Origin: Rutpela maculata
Lineage: Eukaryota; Arthropoda; Insecta; Coleoptera; Cerambycidae
Length of the DNA stretch: 64,000 nucleotides
Direction: 5' to 3'
Assembly: GCA_936432065.2 (NCBI GenBank)
Contig: OW386292.2
Location: 133,873,460 to 133,937,459 of the forward strand
The translations under genes were made by a program, and so were the position numbers. The notes below the pieces were generated by a model. That model did no database searches. It saw only the letters and a list, made by a program, of their open reading frames with translations, and was not told where the DNA came from. Every line of letters begins with the position of its first letter. The first letter of the stretch is position 1. Positions 55,001 through 59,840 of this stretch are shown piece after piece.

Positions 55001-55229
55001 CTATTACTTTTATTATAGCAACAGGCTGAAGGACTTCGGTCGATGGCCATTGGTGATGTCAATAAAACAGTAATTAATTTTTTTTTTTTTTTTTTTGTTT
55101 CAGACTACACAGAAGCTCAACCTAATAGGTCATATGAGCCGCAAACACGTAAAGCCTAGCAAAAAGAAAAAATCAGTTACCACCAGCACTCGTTCTTTGC
55201 AAATACGAAAAGAAAAAGTTAACATTTAA
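9140..55229 (+). CDS. Twelve-finger C2H2 zinc-finger protein, 7 coding exons (whole gene)
   Basis: Join 9140-9624, 14422-14721, 43850-44045, 51280-51462, 52590-52775, 53168-53452, 55104-55229: 1761 nt, 586 residues plus stop. Seen directly: every intron is GT-AG and the phases fit (2/1, 2/1, then all phase 0). An acidic finger-free N-terminus of about 165 residues is followed by twelve C-x2-C-x12-H-x3/4-H fingers and a short Lys/Arg-rich tail. The fingers lack the classic TGEKP linkers. Introns 3-6 all cut a finger three residues after its second Cys, so each internal exon carries the end of one finger, one or two whole fingers and the start of the next. Known of the family: such poly-finger proteins are usually nuclear DNA-binding regulators, often named REST-like in insects. 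The target is unknown. Intron 2 is about 29 kb and full of repeats. The main uncertainty is the start and the weak exon 1 donor. Confidence 0.86.
9705..11927. other. Intron 1, left part: no gene recognised
   Basis: AT-rich intron DNA. A short stretch at 11150-11210 is an inverted match to about 14170-14235, so some of it is old repeat. No open frame with a known motif. Confidence 0.5.
11928..13250 (-). mobile_element. 5'-truncated non-LTR retrotransposon (CR1/Jockey-like group)
   Basis: Minus-strand reverse transcriptase remains at 13246-12139, then a 3' region ending in a trinucleotide tail (TAATAATAATGATAATAATA region, about 11928-11953). Only the 3' part of the element was copied, as is usual for target-primed integration. 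The tail resembles that of the element ending near 60030. Inserted in intron 1 opposite to the host gene. Confidence 0.75.
12139..13246 (-). pseudogene. Reverse transcriptase fragment of non-LTR element
   Basis: The frame reads FFDLTRAFETVDH (motif A, first catalytic Asp), GIRGPALSWIKTYL, one stop codon after KVSLT, then SSGVPQGSVLGPLLF (motif B) and FADDT (catalytic Asp pair), followed by about 230 residues of the usual thumb and C-terminal region to a stop near 12139. From 13053 down the frame is open for 304 codons. It lacks the endonuclease and the first RT motifs because of 5' truncation. With the endonuclease and a whole RT missing it cannot move itself. The family assignment (CR1/Jockey-like) is from general resemblance; the RT call itself is firm. 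Confidence 0.85.
13832..14079. mobile_element. Long hairpin MITE, about 100-bp arms
   Basis: 13832-13935 pairs with 13975-14079 almost without mismatch in the inner 40 bp (CCCAGAAAGAAACTCCTGTC and onward), with a short AT loop. In single-stranded form it would make a very stable stem. Lies in intron 1, 340 bases before exon 2. Confidence 0.68.
14422..14721 (+). CDS. Zinc-finger gene, exon 2 (fingers 1 and 2)
   Basis: The acceptor is a pyrimidine run ending CAG at 14421; the first base completes the Arg codon begun in exon 1. It encodes a basic lead (AKKGKSRMFGYKR) and then two fingers: FQCKMC...HIVDSH (C-x2-C-x12-H-x4-H) and YKCVDC...HLFRH (C-x2-C-x12-H-x3-H). A linker of about 18 residues separates them. 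The donor is GTTAGT at 14722, leaving two bases (AC) that join T of exon 3 to make Thr. Reading past this donor adds only a few residues before a stop at 14743, so a short isoform is possible but unsupported. Confidence 0.86.
14751..15010 (+). repeat. Dispersed repeat (copy inverted at 36900-37190)
   Basis: The reverse complement matches 36900-37190, including the ATAATCTCATATGTAATGAT block and the block with GGATGAAAATCACC. Starts right after exon 2. Confidence 0.62.
15050..15094. repeat. (TA)n microsatellite
   Basis: Uninterrupted TA dinucleotides, about 45 bases. Confidence 0.9.
15855..16175. repeat. 'ACTTCCAC' interspersed repeat, partial copy
   Basis: Shares the blocks 'ATTATAAGGATAGATAGGCA', 'GATCTGGAAATAGATTATG' and 'CTTATTCCGTTGAA' with 19880-20260. 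Same family as 22695-23375 and 46068-46757, which are inverted to it. Confidence 0.65.
16310..17985. mobile_element. Large foldback element, arms over 500 bp
   Basis: 16316-16980 is an inverted, diverged match to 17465-17985; blocks shared include CAGTGAAATTTTCTGCTAT, CAACGTAATAATGAATCAAT and CAAACGAATTATGAAAAT. The centre (about 16980-17465) is unique and holds a tRNA-like stretch. No transposase seen. Confidence 0.66.
18030..18600. other. Intron 2 stretch, nothing recognised
   Basis: AT-rich DNA with short chance open frames of 60-70 codons; no motif or clear repeat pair seen. Confidence 0.4.
18600..19500 (+). repeat. Dispersed repeat, copy at 23880-24240
   Basis: Blocks around GAGACGCTTTG / TTTAAGTTGAATGTAG (18640-18690 versus 23908-23972) and 'TTTACACACAAAAGGAA' with the following 180 bp (19308-19500 versus 24010-24240) match in the same order. 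The copy here has about 600 bp extra between the blocks. An (AAATA)n tract at 19268 suggests a retroelement tail. Confidence 0.55.
19880..20260. repeat. 'ACTTCCAC' interspersed repeat, copy
   Basis: Begins near a paired CTTCCACATCCACATAGTGGAG hairpin region and matches 15889-16175 in the same orientation and 22950-23375 inverted. Continues into diverged GT/CCCC-rich tracts up to about 20640. Confidence 0.65.
20800..21250. repeat. 'ACTTCCAC' interspersed repeat, degraded copies
   Basis: CCACGTAGTGGAGTTGAAGT and the blocks 'GGGAATAAAAAGATAAAATTGTG' and 'TGGGTTTTTGGGATAGACC' repeat parts of the neighbouring copy, suggesting tandem or nested fragments. Confidence 0.5.
22695..23375. repeat. 'ACTTCCAC' interspersed repeat, near-full copy (about 680 bp)
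   Basis: Runs from AAACCGCTGCCCAAGGAATC to an ACTTCCAC/GTGGAAGT hairpin end. Contains a GACAGACAGACAGACA tract just before the ATCTCGACGTTTCATGACAT block. Same orientation and over 85% alike by eye to 46068-46757. Confidence 0.75.
24470..26256. mobile_element. 1.8-kb element with outer inverted and inner direct repeats
   Basis: Outer arms 24470-24945 and 25780-26256 are inverted (including ATTGTGCGGGGGCTTGCTAA and a small CCACCCCC/GGGGGTGG hairpin in each). Inside them 24945-25265 and 25450-25775 are direct repeats (CTAAAGCAAGTGCT, TTACTGGCTAATTA and AAAATGGCGAC blocks). No transposase seen. Likely a non-autonomous DNA element with a duplicated core. Confidence 0.7.
26260..27800. other. Intron 2 stretch without recognisable gene
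   Basis: AT-rich with a short TAATAA-rich tract near 26265. No coding motif; an 80-codon frame at 27250-27492 (minus) has no family signature. Confidence 0.4.
27818..27899. repeat. (TA)n microsatellite, about 80 bp
   Basis: Pure TA run. It stands where the outer left end of the palindromic element 27900-32266 should be, so that TA-targeted end seems to have been replaced or extended. Confidence 0.9.
29799..30158. mobile_element. TA-flanked MITE, 360 bp
   Basis: Tips CACTTGCTTTCAAAACTTTC and their complement; TA duplicated at 29797-29798 and 30159-30160. The other arm of the host transposon lacks it (31545 region), which shows the empty site directly. Confidence 0.78.
30380..31468 (+). pseudogene. 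DDE transposase with C-terminal SWIM-like motif, frameshifted
   Basis: Fragments in order: TYLKIEKSRNF, FCTFKGYHLVKP, DGKILDIQRPYFSDSRNNDA, GDILIVDRGYRDATELL (second catalytic Asp), SRLVTKTRWIVESRNGHIKS (acidic Glu), then LPGFPELSLEYLEDLTVGAY and, near the end, GVRTLGTCCHIASILWYLGF, a Cys/His motif of SWIM-like type. At least four frame changes or stops break it (about 30478, 30720, 31015, 31240-31310). Where relatives have an Asp before TYIY, this copy has Ile-Cys, so the first catalytic Asp also seems lost (inference from memory of the family). It would have moved the flanking TIR element; it is now inactive. The exact superfamily name (IS4EU/ISL2EU) is less sure than the DDE call. Confidence 0.72.
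32280..33655. other. Intron 2 stretch without recognisable gene
   Basis: AT-rich DNA. 33058-33303 contains repeated GTGCGTTTTGTTTAC words (three close copies), otherwise no motif seen. Confidence 0.4.
33660..36663 (-). mobile_element. Possible 3-kb element with CCCAAGCAGCA tips, enclosing a Crypton relic
   Basis: CCCAAGCAGCA at 33660-33670 and TGCTGCTTGGG at 36653-36663 are perfectly inverted, each flanked by ATA (33657-33659, 36664-36666), a possible 3-bp target duplication. Inside lies the tyrosine-recombinase relic at 34985-35359. Cryptons normally have no TIRs, so the two features may be independent. Confidence 0.4.
34985..35359 (-). pseudogene. Crypton-type tyrosine recombinase, C-terminal catalytic part, frameshifted
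   Basis: Minus strand from 35359: SHKRFFINFQKGKCTVQ, then YTGHSMRRSS with the H-x-x-R catalytic box (His codon near 35181). After a frame change comes LLANAGGDITTLKRHGVWKS and STVAEGYLEDS, giving the second His-x-x-Trp box and the nucleophile Tyr (codon near 35078). These are the conserved C-terminal boxes of tyrosine recombinases in the form found in animal Cryptons, which integrate by Tyr-mediated strand exchange rather than DDE chemistry. The first catalytic Arg and any DNA-binding N-terminus were not found to the right. The single frameshift lies between the two boxes. It could also be a recruited host recombinase-like gene, but the break argues against function. Confidence 0.72.
36900..37190 (-). 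repeat. Dispersed repeat (inverted copy of 14751-15010)
   Basis: Matches the reverse complement of the repeat that follows exon 2. Confidence 0.62.
37677..39343. mobile_element. 1.67-kb TIR element with ACAT duplication
   Basis: Tips GGGCAGTTCTACGAAGCAT and the complement of GGGCAGTTCTACAAGGCAT, flanked by ACAT at 37673-37676 and 39344-39347. Contains many copies, in both orientations, of a GACCGTCAC-like word (near 37850, 38392, 38414, 38455, 38793, 39141). No transposase. A 4-bp duplication would suit Sola-type elements, but this is only a guess. Confidence 0.66.
39530..39869 (+). CDS. Unexplained open frame ending at a strong splice donor
   Basis: ATG at 39530 opens a basic frame of about 113 codons (MLKANEVYSEKIACYVSRYK ... 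LVQEILSKYSVSL) that meets a consensus donor, AG|GTAAGT, at 39869/39870; the frame stops just after (39877). It has no recognised domain, no membrane segment and no Cys/His finger, and is Lys-rich. No clear acceptor precedes it, so it would be a first exon or part of a decayed element. It lies in intron 2 of the zinc-finger gene in an otherwise repeat-poor stretch. May be chance; kept because the length and the donor together are unusual here. Confidence 0.25.
39880..40600. other. Intron 2 stretch, nothing recognised
   Basis: AT-rich DNA with CCCTCCCC-rich patches near 39905; no coding motif or TIR pair found. Confidence 0.4.
40610..40952. mobile_element. hAT-type MITE, 343 bp, TSD CTTCTAGT
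   Basis: Tips CAGTGGCGTAACTAGGGGG and the complement of CAGTGGCGTACCCAGC. Perfect 8-bp duplications CTTCTAGT lie at 40602-40609 and 40953-40960. C/G-rich ends, non-coding. Confidence 0.86.
41438..41821. mobile_element. 384-bp MITE with internal tandem repeat, AAAT flanks
   Basis: Tips GAGGCGCTCGCGCGCAAACC and the complement of GAGGCGCTCGCGTGCAAACC. AAAT lies at 41434-41437 and 41822-41825; copy 1 of the host element shows the uninterrupted site (TTAAATGC). The interior is two 133-bp tandem units. Confidence 0.76.
41458..41725. repeat. Two tandem 133-bp units
   Basis: 41458-41590 and 41591-41725 are nearly identical, differing mainly by two inserted bases near TATAAGTAATC. Each contains CGATAAATCC/CGATAAATCCC words. 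Confidence 0.85.
42609..43247 (+). mobile_element. LTR of an LTR retrotransposon, 639 bp
   Basis: Starts TGTAA and ends TTACA. Contains GATATAAAAGCCGG (TATA-like, 42779) and a (CT)n tract. A primer-binding site follows directly (43253), and AATT target duplications lie at 42605-42608 and 43286-43289. GC-richer than its surroundings, so probably a fairly recent arrival. Coding region absent. Confidence 0.78.
43021..43051. repeat. (CT)n microsatellite within LTR
   Basis: Uninterrupted CT dinucleotides in the LTR. Confidence 0.88.
43253..43285 (+). mobile_element. PBS and remnant 3' LTR end
   Basis: TGGCGCCCGAGCAG resembles the complement of a tRNA 3' end (tRNA-Lys type sites begin TGGCGCC). 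It is followed by AAGAAACCGTTACA, the last 14 bases of the LTR again. So LTR, PBS and the tip of the other LTR survive, and the rest of the element has been deleted, apparently through the repeated 14-mer. Confidence 0.68.
43850..44045 (+). CDS. Zinc-finger gene, exon 3 (fingers 3 and 4, start of 5)
   Basis: The acceptor is TCGTTTTCAG ending at 43849. The first T completes Thr, and the next codon is already the first Cys of finger 3 (CATCSYVC...HMRRH, C-x2-C-x12-H-x3-H). Finger 4 is YKCSHC...HVRDVH (x12, x4). The exon ends within finger 5 after CANCSFQ, at a GTGAGC donor (44046), in phase 0. It joins exon 2 across an intron of about 29 kb. That the frame and finger spacing continue exactly across both junctions is the main evidence that these distant exons belong to one gene. 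Confidence 0.88.
44421..44995 (+). mobile_element. hAT-type element, 575 bp, transposase remnant
   Basis: Tips CAGTGCCGGATTAA and the complement of CAGGGCCGGATTTAA. 8-bp flanks TGTCAAGT and TATCAAGT (one mismatch). Around 44739-44810 the + strand reads KRSYASGAE, a stop, then RRNAKKQRKLDTVL, resembling the basic N-terminus of hAT transposases (K-R-x-Y-x-S-G-A-E-K-R). Heavily deleted. Confidence 0.8.
46068..46757. repeat. 'ACTTCCAC' interspersed repeat, near-full copy
   Basis: Same limits and orientation as 22695-23375. The ACTTCCAC/GTGGAAGT hairpin end differs by one loop base, and a GACAGACCGACAGACAG tract is kept. Confidence 0.75.
46778..47517. mobile_element. hAT-type element, 740 bp, TSD GAGAGGAC
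   Basis: Tips CAGTGTTGCCAG and CTGGCAACACTG. Perfect 8-bp duplications GAGAGGAC lie at 46770-46777 and 47518-47525. Contains an internal palindrome (47083-47345) flanked by a diverged direct repeat of about 60 bp. Non-coding. Confidence 0.86.
47083..47345. repeat. Internal palindrome, about 80-bp arms
   Basis: GCGATTCACGGTCAATAAAC and GACGAGAGAGACGCGCGGAGC on the left pair with the complement on the right. Likely a small foldback element inside the hAT element. Confidence 0.6.
48384..49120. other. Intron 3 stretch, nothing recognised
   Basis: AT-rich DNA without a recognisable gene or repeat pair. Confidence 0.4.
49431..50839 (-). pseudogene. Transposon-borne gene of unknown function, interrupted
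   Basis: The upstream half (50839-50447) ends CLIAIRQKCG ... FSSIPPSRALVQ. The downstream half (49741-49431) resumes LIENIKTSVYQTHIWRLADE, then WNNYGWQENGEPLW, LPQSFTEILQEMI and an acidic Ser/Asp/Glu tail to a stop at 49431. The Pro-Pro-Ser ... Tyr-Gln ... Ile-Trp-Arg pattern is one I associate with uncharacterised proteins encoded by insect and cnidarian repeats; its function is not known to me. The split is due to a 703-bp MITE, not an intron: it has inverted ends and TA flanks. Without it the two halves read in one direction with matching sense. The true N-terminus is not seen upstream of 50839 (element end at 51086). Confidence 0.55.
49744..50446. mobile_element. TA-flanked foldback MITE, 703 bp
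   Basis: Tips CAGTAAAC and GTTTTCTG (one mismatch), TA at 49742-49743 and 50447-50448. Arms of over 230 bp (to about 50000 and from about 50160) are inverted; the left arm lacks some 25 bp near the tip. The centre repeats the TTTTCCGGAAAACTAAA block. Confidence 0.74.
51280..51462 (+). CDS. Zinc-finger gene, exon 4 (end of 5, finger 6, start of 7)
   Basis: The acceptor TATTTCCAG ends at 51279. TRHKDSMRKHVLIH completes finger 5 begun by CANCSFQ in exon 3. Finger 6 (YKCPLCPFQSHLLTTIKGN, then HQLLH) is odd: the residue at the usual first His (x12) is Asn (AAC), and the His comes one position later, giving x13-H-x3-H. The exon closes with RCGVCPFK, the first half of finger 7, and the strong donor GTAAGA. 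It is 183 nt, exactly 61 codons, phase 0 at both ends, so skipping it would keep the frame and the finger register. Confidence 0.9.
51522..52205 (-). mobile_element. Tc1-like element, 684 bp, deleted
   Basis: Tips CACTTCTGTGCAATAAAATC and their complement, TA at 51520-51521 and 52206-52207. On minus, near 52120-51960, translation gives HEKILSKIEEGWSIRAVADH and KRWEEEGYHKQKRQFRPTEK, the helix-turn-helix start of a Tc1-class transposase. The catalytic domain is missing and stops are present. Lies in intron 4. Confidence 0.74.
52590..52775 (+). CDS. Zinc-finger gene, exon 5 (end of 7, finger 8, start of 9)
   Basis: The acceptor CTTGTTTTAG ends at 52589. AKTNGDLKKHTLVH completes finger 7. Finger 8 is FKCSVC...HSLNH (x12, x3). 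HQCNLCDYK opens finger 9, and the donor is GTGATA at 52776. The exon is 186 nt, 62 codons, phase 0 at both ends: the same half-finger/finger/half-finger design and nearly the same length as exon 4, which points to exon duplication. The following intron is short (392 nt) and holds a fragment of a dispersed repeat. Confidence 0.9.
52880..53060. repeat. Fragment of a 'CTTCCGG...CCGGAAG' repeat
   Basis: ACTTCCGGTTTCGCCGGAAGTGAC and the following TTTTTAAATGG block resemble 2160-2215. Confidence 0.5.
53168..53452 (+). CDS. Zinc-finger gene, exon 6 (end of 9, fingers 10 and 11, start of 12)
   Basis: The acceptor TTCTTGCAG ends at 53167. GKWAVNLRVHFRNVH completes finger 9. Then come finger 10 (HKCTQC...HLLQH) and finger 11 (YPCDNC...HWKNMH), and VCAKCGFQ opens finger 12 before a strong GTAAGA donor. 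It is 285 nt, 95 codons, phase 0 at both ends: one finger longer than exons 4 and 5, as if two repeat units had been merged or one duplicated inside the exon. Confidence 0.91.
53800..54905. mobile_element. 1.1-kb foldback element in intron 6
   Basis: 53813-54030 is inverted and diverged relative to 54690-54900 (AATGAGCAAGATGCATGAATTT versus its complement near 54875; TGATGTCATCTGGCAT versus 54712). No coding signature. Confidence 0.5.
55104..55229 (+). CDS. Zinc-finger gene, last exon (end of finger 12, basic tail, stop)
   Basis: A long poly-T tract and GTTTCAG precede the exon. TTQKLNLIGHMSRKH completes finger 12, then a Lys-rich tail (KPSKKKKSVTT) runs to TAA at 55227-55229. The closely similar last exon at 1881-2000 confirms both borders. 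The stop codon lies within TTAA (55226-55229), the target site of the transposon that begins at 55230, so everything downstream is element-derived. Because the paralogue ends in TAG at the equivalent place, the reading frame appears unchanged by the insertion. Confidence 0.9.
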   Translation, partial: TTQKLNLIGHMSRKHVKPSKKKKSVTTSTRSLQIRKEKVNI

Positions 55230-55401
55230 GGATAGGATTTTACAGAGTGAGAGGTAAATATTTAAAAAATCACGAATGGTATAATCTTTAAAATAGTTTC
55301 AGATACTTCTAAGGAATACAACCATGTACAGTTTTTTTTTCATAAATTTTGCATGCCAATGAAATTAGAAATAACCCAGTCATATAAAGATTCCACCTCG
55401 G

Positions 55402-55407
55402 AATAAA
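55402..55407 (+). promoter_or_regulatory. Candidate poly(A) signal inside transposon arm
   Basis: This is the first AATAAA downstream of the zinc-finger stop codon that I noticed, about 170 bases after it. It lies in the left terminal arm of the TTAA-flanked element, so if used the transcript would have a wholly transposon-derived 3' UTR. It is placed by motif only. Confidence 0.35.
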
Positions 55408-56379
55408 AGATAAGCTGTAAACTTGTATAAATCTTTGTTTTGGCATTTTATAAGTTGGGTCAAAAGTCTCATAGAATCTCAAGATATGGTCAAAGATGGC
55501 AAGAATCGGTTTTCTTGTAAATATCTCGTTTTCTATGCTCTAAATGACGTTTTGGTTTATTATAAAAGTTGTAGAGCATAAAATTATCTACAAATTTTGT
55601 ATCAAACAATATTTTATACATTTAACCGTTCTTGAGATAGAGCGCGAAGAGTGGGGGAGCGCTTAGCCGTATATGTCATAACGCAAGGTCAACTGTGGAA
55701 TCCAATAAATAATACTGTAAAACCGTATATTGGCAACGACGGACGTACGATTTTAAGAGTATGGCTGATGTGTGTTTTATATGTGATAAGTCACATTCAG
55801 AAGGTGATTCTGTAAATGTCATGTGCGGCTTACAAACTTAAAAACTGCAAGTATTGCAAGAAATGACAGACACATAAAATATTTAAATATCTTAACTTCT
55901 GTGAATGTGCATGTCGAGTGTCGAAAAGTGTACATAAGTAAAAATTCCACATCAAGTCCACTTCGTAAAAAAAGAAATGAGGCTTTTGATTTCAAAACAT
56001 TATGCTTATTTTGTGGCCAAGCAGCTGATGAAGCAGCAGAGATGAAAAAAAAAAAAGTACAAACACACGATTAGTAAAGTAAGTAAGTACTCTTGAATTC
56101 AAAGACAATGTCATTAAAAAAGCAGAAGAACGAGACGATTTCTTAGGAAAATTAGTAAAAGATCGTATACTTTTTGAATACGACTTGATGGCTCCTGAAG
56201 CAAAATACCACACAATTTACATTGAAAGAGCTTAAAGATATCCCTATGGAGTAAGACAATAATTTCTAAATTACGAGAAAAGTATTTAACTATTACAACA
56301 AAGGTTGGGTCATTCACTATTATATCTTTTCGTGATACACAAGCTAATATTCAATTATGTAAGAAAATCTGAGGAGTTA

Positions 56380-57250
56380 CTCATAATTCATCAAAATGTT
56401 CAATGTCTAGCAAATAAAACACTACAAATTAGGACACTTTCTGAAGGAGACTTCTTGTGATATAATATTATTGAGTGAACACTGGATATCAGAAGATGAA
56501 ATTAATTTAATACATTTTGATAGTTTTAAATTATGTGCCTCCTACTCCCGCGAGAAGTCTAAACATGGCGGTGTTGCAATTTTTTGTAGAACAAATTTAA
56601 AAACTAAAGTTCTAGACTATAAGAATCTCTCCGTATCCAATGTGTTTGAGTGCTGTGGAATAGAAATTATTGGCACTAATATGAATGTAGTAGCTGTGTA
56701 TCGTCCACCGAATAGTGATCCTTTTCTTTTTTTAAATAATTTTGGTAGCCTTCTAGATTTTTCTTGCATAGTAATAAGTTTTTGTTGATAGGTGGAGATT
56801 TTAATATTGACTTTAAGGTGAACTCTACCCTACTTCGTGACCTAACACTTACTTTGAATTGTAACAATATGTACACAACAATTCATGAGTCCCTTCTCCA
56901 GTAAATGCATTGATAACATAATAGTAAGTGACAAGGATAAAGTGTTTGAAGCAGATATTATAAAGAGTAACTTATCAGATCACTATGCACAATATGCCAT
57001 TGTAATAGGAGCAGTGTCAAATGTTGATGAAAGCATTAAATTTAAACGCTTTTTTAGTGAAAACATCAACAATTTCTGTCATTTACTAAAGAATACTTGC
57101 TGGGCGGAGGTTTATGCAATCTCAAATTGCAATATAGCTTTTAAAACATTTATGGAGACTATTTCTTTTCACTTTGAAACATGCTTTCCACCGAGAAAAA
57201 TTACAAATAAAGCCTATTCAGTACCAATGTCTAATCAGAAAATAATTGAA
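56380..57250 (+). pseudogene. Apurinic-like endonuclease of the non-LTR element
   Basis: IIHQNVQCLANKT begins the endonuclease. After a frame change near 56455 comes LLSEHWISEDE (the Glu-His pair of the active site), then YSREKSKHGGVAIFCR, FECCGIEI and VVAVYRPPNSDP. After further frame changes near 56785 come GGDFNID, SKCIDNIIVS and SNLSDHYAQY (the closing Ser-Asp-His). This is the exonuclease-endonuclease-phosphatase fold that nicks target DNA to prime reverse transcription. Several frame changes and stops show it is inactive. Confidence 0.72.
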
Positions 57251-59840
57251 GCTAAAAAACTTTGCAGACCTAAGTAGACAATACCCTCAGTTTAGAGACA
57301 GTTTTAAGGCAGTAAATAACGAATACAGACATATTTTATCAGACTTTTTTAAAGGCCGTAATGACAAGTTGCTTATGTCCTCAAAAAATAAGAGCAAGGC
57401 TATGTGGAACATACTAAATAATACTCTAGGAAGATCAAAAAAAATAAATAAAACTGGTATACAAATAAAAGAAAATGACAAGCTTTTAAATAATAGTGAA
57501 CTAACAGAAAAATTCAATACTTTTTTTATAAATGCTCCCAAGTTTGTTACCTCTAACTTACCTCCATATATTGACTTCCACTTTATAGATAAATGTTTGG
57601 AAGTTTCGAATCACTCATTATTTCTTCGGGCCCTTTTCGAGGAGACTTTAGATTTAATAAAAAAAATTGAAAAACTCTTTGGGACACGATGAAATATCAA
57701 ATATATTATTAAAACGTATTGCTACATATATCATTAAACCTTTAACCTATTTGATAAATCTGTCTCTTGAGCAGGGAATGTATCCATCGGATTTAAAATT
57801 GTCAAAAGTTATTCCGTTGTTTAAAAAAGGCGACCCAAACTTGTTTGAGAATTATAGGGGCATTAGCCTTTCTCCTAGTATGTCAAAAGTTTTTGAGTCT
57901 GCAGTAAACTCTCAGCTAATAAGTTTTTTAACGATGCATAATAAGCTTTCTCCCAGTCAGGGTGTATTAAATAGGTGATGCAACGACAACCCTCACAGTG
58001 GCTTCATAAGTGCTTACTTTGTACATAATGTAATAGATGGCAGGACCAATAAGTTCTCTCATTACTTACGCATAGATAGATAATTTTACAGGTTCTGTGC
58101 ATACGTGCATACAGTGTTGCATACATTCCTGGCCTCTTGTTTTTTGTTTAGTGAAACAAGAGCCCAATGACATCTGACATTAAGTAGCTAAATTAAAACA
58201 TTGAAAGAATATATGCAACACTACACGCAGCATTGCACGTGTCGCTACAGCTAACCTCAAAAATATATATTTCTTAAGATTTACAAGTATTACGTAGCTA
58301 TTATTAAAATTTCTGCCTGGTTCCTGCACTTTCAACCAAAATCAAGTTCAACGTAATGTGTATGAAGTTTTAAATAGTTTGTCACAATAAAATAAGACAC
58401 TTTTTGCAGGTTAGGAATCTAACCTATAATTAGCAGTCTATTTTTATCAATCAACAATATTGAAAAATTATTTGCGTGAATTTTTAAATATTTGCTTGGA
58501 GCCAGTATGGCTCCAAGCTAAAGATGCCTATACAAACATTAAAAATAAGAATAAACGAAAAATTTGAGGTTATGTTAGTTATACGATGCACATGCCCAGG
58601 TAATTGTAGGACCTTATTGCTCGCGCCATCTACTAAAGTATATAGAAACCATGCACTTATGAAGCCATTATTATAATAGGAAAGTGCCGTACGTCGGACC
58701 ACCTATTTAATACACCGTGCTCCCAGTCAACATGGTTTTACAAAAGAAAAAAGCTTAGACACTGCTTTAAGTGATTTTGTAAATGGTATTGTAATGTCCA
58801 TGGACAAAGGACAAATAGCTCTGGGACTCTTTATAGATTTTTCAAGGGCTTTTGACTGTGTAGATCACTCTATATTATTGACAAAACTTGGGAAATATGG
58901 AATTAGAGGTGTTGCTCATGATTGGTTTGCATCATATCATGCAAATAGAAACCAGCAGGTCTGTATTGAGGATGTCGTATCTGACTCGCAGACTGTCAAC
59001 GTTGGAGTACCTCAAGGGTCTATATTGGGGCTCACACTTTTTATTATTTATATCAATGATATGCTGAATTTTATTCAACATCCATCATGTTTAACAGTTT
59101 CGTATGCTGACATTTTAATAAAATCTAATACCCTAGCTGATGCTGAAGACTGTGCAAAAACTATATATGATAAAGTAATTTTGTGGACTGAGAATAATAA
59201 ACTGTGTATTAACCAAAGTAAAACAACCTGTATTCTCTTTTGAACATTGCAGTCTAATATTGTCTTCAACACTAATATCCTTTTATCTCCTACTACAAGT
59301 GTGAAGTATGCCGATGAATCGAAAATTCTTGGTTTGAAAATTGACTGTAACCATAAATGGTCTAATCACATTCATGATATGTGTGGAAAACTGTCAAAGA
59401 TCTGTTATGCATTGGCGATAACATCTAAACAATGTAGCCTATCAATAGTAAGACAGTTGTATTTTGCTTCTTTTCATTCTTGCATAAAGTACGGTATAGT
59501 GCATTGGGGTTCCTCATCCGAGGTAAATAGAGTTTTTTACTGCAAAAAAGGGCAATACGTATATTAGCCAATCTTAGATATAATTATTCCTGCAGGGAAG
59601 CCTTTAAAAGCTTAAACATTCTTACCTTGAACTCTATTTACATTTATGAGTTGTCATGTTTTGTTTACAAAAACAGAATCAAATTTAACGAGATTAGAAT
59701 TAATCATCCATATAGCACTAGAAAAAAAGATCTCCTTTTACCAAAAGAACACAGAACGGCTTTATACCAAAAAAGTCTTTTTTTCACTTTTGTTGGACAT
59801 AAACAGCTATAATGTTGACGAATTTTTACAAAATGTGTGA
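57246..59840 (+). pseudogene. Reverse transcriptase of the non-LTR element, interrupted
   Basis: 57667-57957 carries the first RT motifs (LKLSKVIPLFKKGDPNLFEN, YRGISLSPSMSKVFE). The frame is cut at LSPSQ by the MITE and resumes at 58728 with HGFTKEKS, then FIDFSRAFDCVDHS (motif A) and GVPQGSILGLTLF (motif B). The catalytic pair expected as Tyr-Ala-Asp-Asp reads Tyr-Ala-Asp-Ile (59103-59114), so one metal-binding Asp is lost. Thumb and C-terminal parts follow in three frames (59247-59567, 59627-59812, 59646-59840). It is inactive for several independent reasons. Confidence 0.8.
57958..58719. mobile_element. hAT-like foldback MITE, 762 bp, TSD CTCCCAGT
   Basis: Tips CAGGGTGTATTAAATAGGTG and the complement of CACGGTGTATTAAATAGGTG. 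Perfect 8-bp duplications CTCCCAGT lie at 57950-57957 and 58720-58727. Arms are inverted further in (GTGGCTTCATAAGTGC and others), with an unpaired 170-bp block on the left. Removing element and one duplication restores RT continuity. Confidence 0.87.
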
